A stretch of DNA of 6,351 nucleotides from an uncultured Thermoleophilia bacterium (lineage in GTDB: Bacteria > Actinomycetota > Thermoleophilia > UBA2241). Shown here piece after piece: positions 5,472 through 6,351 of the stretch. The notes under the pieces were generated by a model that was not told the DNA's origin, searched no databases, and worked only from the letters and a program-made list of their open reading frames with translations. The first letter of the stretch is position 1; every line of letters starts with the position of its first letter. The position numbers and the translations under genes were made by a program. The stretch covers positions 1 through 6,351 of the forward strand of contig CAIXSE010000339.1 of assembly GCA_903921965.1 (NCBI GenBank). The letters run 5' to 3'.

Positions 5472-6146
5472 TCACTTGACCTTGAAGAGGATAGCCTTGG
5501 AGGTGACCTTGGCGCCGCCCAGGAGCGGGAAGAAGGAAGCCGACGTGCGGAAGTTGCCCTTCTTCGTCGCCTTGTAGGAGTACGCGAAGCGCATGGCACC
5601 GCCCAGGAAGCCCAGGGTCGCCGTGCCGGCTTTGACCTGCTTCCAGCTCTTGCCGGACTGCTGCTCGATGACCCACGCCACAGACGTGGCGGGGGTGTCG
5701 ATCGGCGTCACGCCGCCGCTGAAGCTGATGGTGCTCTTGAGCTTGACGACCTTGTTCGGCTTGACGGTGTCGATCGCGATGGTCGCCTCGGCCGGAGCCA
5801 CATAGCCGTGGCAACCGTCGGTGGTGCCGCAGCTGGCCGCCTTGTGCGGAACGGTCGTGAGCATGCCTGCGACCGGACCGTGGCAGCTGGCGCACGTGGA
5901 CGGGAGCGGCGGCGTCGCGGTGTTCACCTTGTGGCAGGTCTCACACGTCATCGAGGCGTGGTTGGAGACCGCGTGCACGGCCGCCATGCTGTGGCACTTG
6001 TCGCACGGCCCGATGCTCTTCTCAGCCTTGTTGAACGTCGGCAGGGCCATCGCCGACTGCACCAGGATGCCGAACAGCGCGACGGCCGCCAGCACCACGA
6101 GCAGCAGCATCATGCTGCGACCACGGCTCTTCTTCACTCGATGCAT
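5472..6146 (-). CDS. Small multihaem c-type cytochrome with C-terminal Ig-like domain
   Basis: This is a predicted electron-transfer protein on the outer face of the membrane. The 224-residue product starts at ATG 6146, chosen because AAGGAGG lies 4 bases upstream and a signal sequence follows at once; the frame stays open for 50 more codons upstream, but that part has no ribosome site. Residues 1-11 are basic, 13-32 form one hydrophobic helix, and AMA (32-34) may be a signal peptidase site; otherwise the helix is an anchor. Covalent haem motifs are CDKCH (48-52), CETCH (68-72) and CASCH (85-89). A fourth site, Cys106 to Cys112-His113, is CX5CH. Only His58, His63 and His101 remain as distal ligands, so three bis-His haems are likely and the fourth is doubtful. 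Residues about 118-224 look like a Lys-rich beta-sandwich ending in YSYKATKKGNF and ILFKVK, similar in style to Ig-like repeats of surface proteins. The electron partner is unknown. Confidence 0.88.
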   Translation of the reverse strand: MHRVKKSRGRSMMLLLVVLAAVALFGILVQSAMALPTFNKAEKSIGPCDKCHSMAAVHAVSNHASMTCETCHKVNTATPPLPSTCASCHGPVAGMLTTVPHKAASCGTTDGCHGYVAPAEATIAIDTVKPNKVVKLKSTISFSGGVTPIDTPATSVAWVIEQQSGKSWKQVKAGTATLGFLGGAMRFAYSYKATKKGNFRTSASFFPLLGGAKVTSKAILFKVK

Positions 6147-6150
6147 GTAG

Positions 6151-6157
6151 CCTCCTT
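6151..6157 (-). promoter_or_regulatory. Ribosome binding site of the cytochrome gene
   Basis: On the minus strand this reads AAGGAGG, a near-perfect anti-16S match, 4 bases before the ATG at 6146. It fixes the start at the codon just before the basic and hydrophobic signal segment. Confidence 0.85.
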
Positions 6158-6351
6158 GGCTCGCTTTCACAGTTCCTTCACACAGGGGGTAGTGTGGCCC
6201 GTCACGCTCGGAGAAGCAACCACACGGACGGCCTGGATCCGCCTCCCCACTCCCGTTTTTCGGCGAGACGGACTCCCGCCTGAAGAGGAACGCCACGGAC
6301 GCGCGTCACCTTAACGTGGGAGTACGGGAGACGGCTCCGCGAAGGATCGCC
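6158..6351. other. Upstream region of the cytochrome gene, no supported gene
   Basis: No coding frame here is convincing; the 50-codon upstream extension of the cytochrome frame is low-complexity and lacks a start signal. Visible elements are a direct repeat TTCACA (6166-6171 and 6177-6182, 11 bp apart), an inverted repeat CACAC/GTGTG (6179-6183 and 6192-6196), and an inverted repeat GGCGAGA/TCCCGCC (6262-6268 and 6274-6280, one G-T pair) with a T5 run at 6256-6260 on the wrong side for a plus-strand terminator. On the minus strand TTGCTT (6219-6214) with CACACT (6196-6191), 17 bases apart, is a weak promoter candidate. Confidence 0.4.

Noticed and set aside
6256..6280. Hairpin with a T5 run as an intrinsic terminator
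   Set aside because: The T-run precedes the stem on the plus strand, and on the minus strand the stem is followed by A residues, so neither direction fits.
6147..6296. Fifty-codon N-terminal extension of the cytochrome from the ATG at 6296
   Set aside because: It has no ribosome site, and the extension would bury the signal sequence. AAGGAGG before the ATG at 6146 marks the real start.
5184..6314. A 376-codon open frame on the plus strand
   Set aside because: It is antisense to the cytochrome and the start of rpsR, and has no domain. The minus-strand genes here have clear family motifs.

Overview
The window is very GC-rich, with strong third-position GC in its coding frames. It holds four protein-coding genes: one on the plus strand filling the left two thirds, and three on the minus strand on the right. 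There are no RNA genes, insertion sequences or CRISPR arrays that I can see. A multihaem c-type cytochrome joined to an Ig-like domain, a very large PAS/GAF diguanylate cyclase, and an S18 protein of the form ending in '..REMALLPY' together suggest a high-GC, anaerobic or respiratory bacterium. My best guess is an actinobacterium of the Coriobacteriia type; this is inferred from recalled family style, not from a search.

Left (1-4085, +): the 3' part of a giant sensor diguanylate cyclase. The reading frame is open at the left edge, and the first visible residues look like the end of a GAF domain. Five PAS domains, three GAF domains and a C-terminal GGDEF domain with an intact GGEEF motif follow. 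One PAS domain (PAS3) resembles the FixL/DosP haem-PAS group, and the c-di-GMP inhibitory site of the GGDEF domain is out of register.

Middle (4086-5272): a short convergent intergenic spacer, then, on the minus strand, an SGNH/GDSL-type esterase lipoprotein (GTG start) and upstream of it rpsR, encoding zinc-site (C+) ribosomal protein S18. A perfect 12-bp GC hairpin lies between them. The rpsR gene is not next to rpsF, ssb or rplI within this window, which is unusual.

Right (5273-6351): a 199-bp spacer rich in inverted repeats, including a possible Shine-Dalgarno-sequestering leader of rpsR and a three-arm alternative hairpin just after the cytochrome stop codon. Then comes a minus-strand gene for a small membrane-anchored or secreted cytochrome with three CXXCH motifs, one CX5CH motif and a C-terminal beta-sandwich. 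The last 205 bp are its upstream region, with short repeats but no clear gene.

The genes do not form an obvious pathway. The cyclase would turn several sensory inputs into c-di-GMP, and the cytochrome and lipoprotein are both exported. The three minus-strand genes could be partly cotranscribed, but their spacing and hairpins argue for separate control. I see no convincing new defence or mobile system; the most notable items are the atypical haem motif, the PAS3 distal-residue swap, the displaced I-site and the structured RNA candidates around rpsR.
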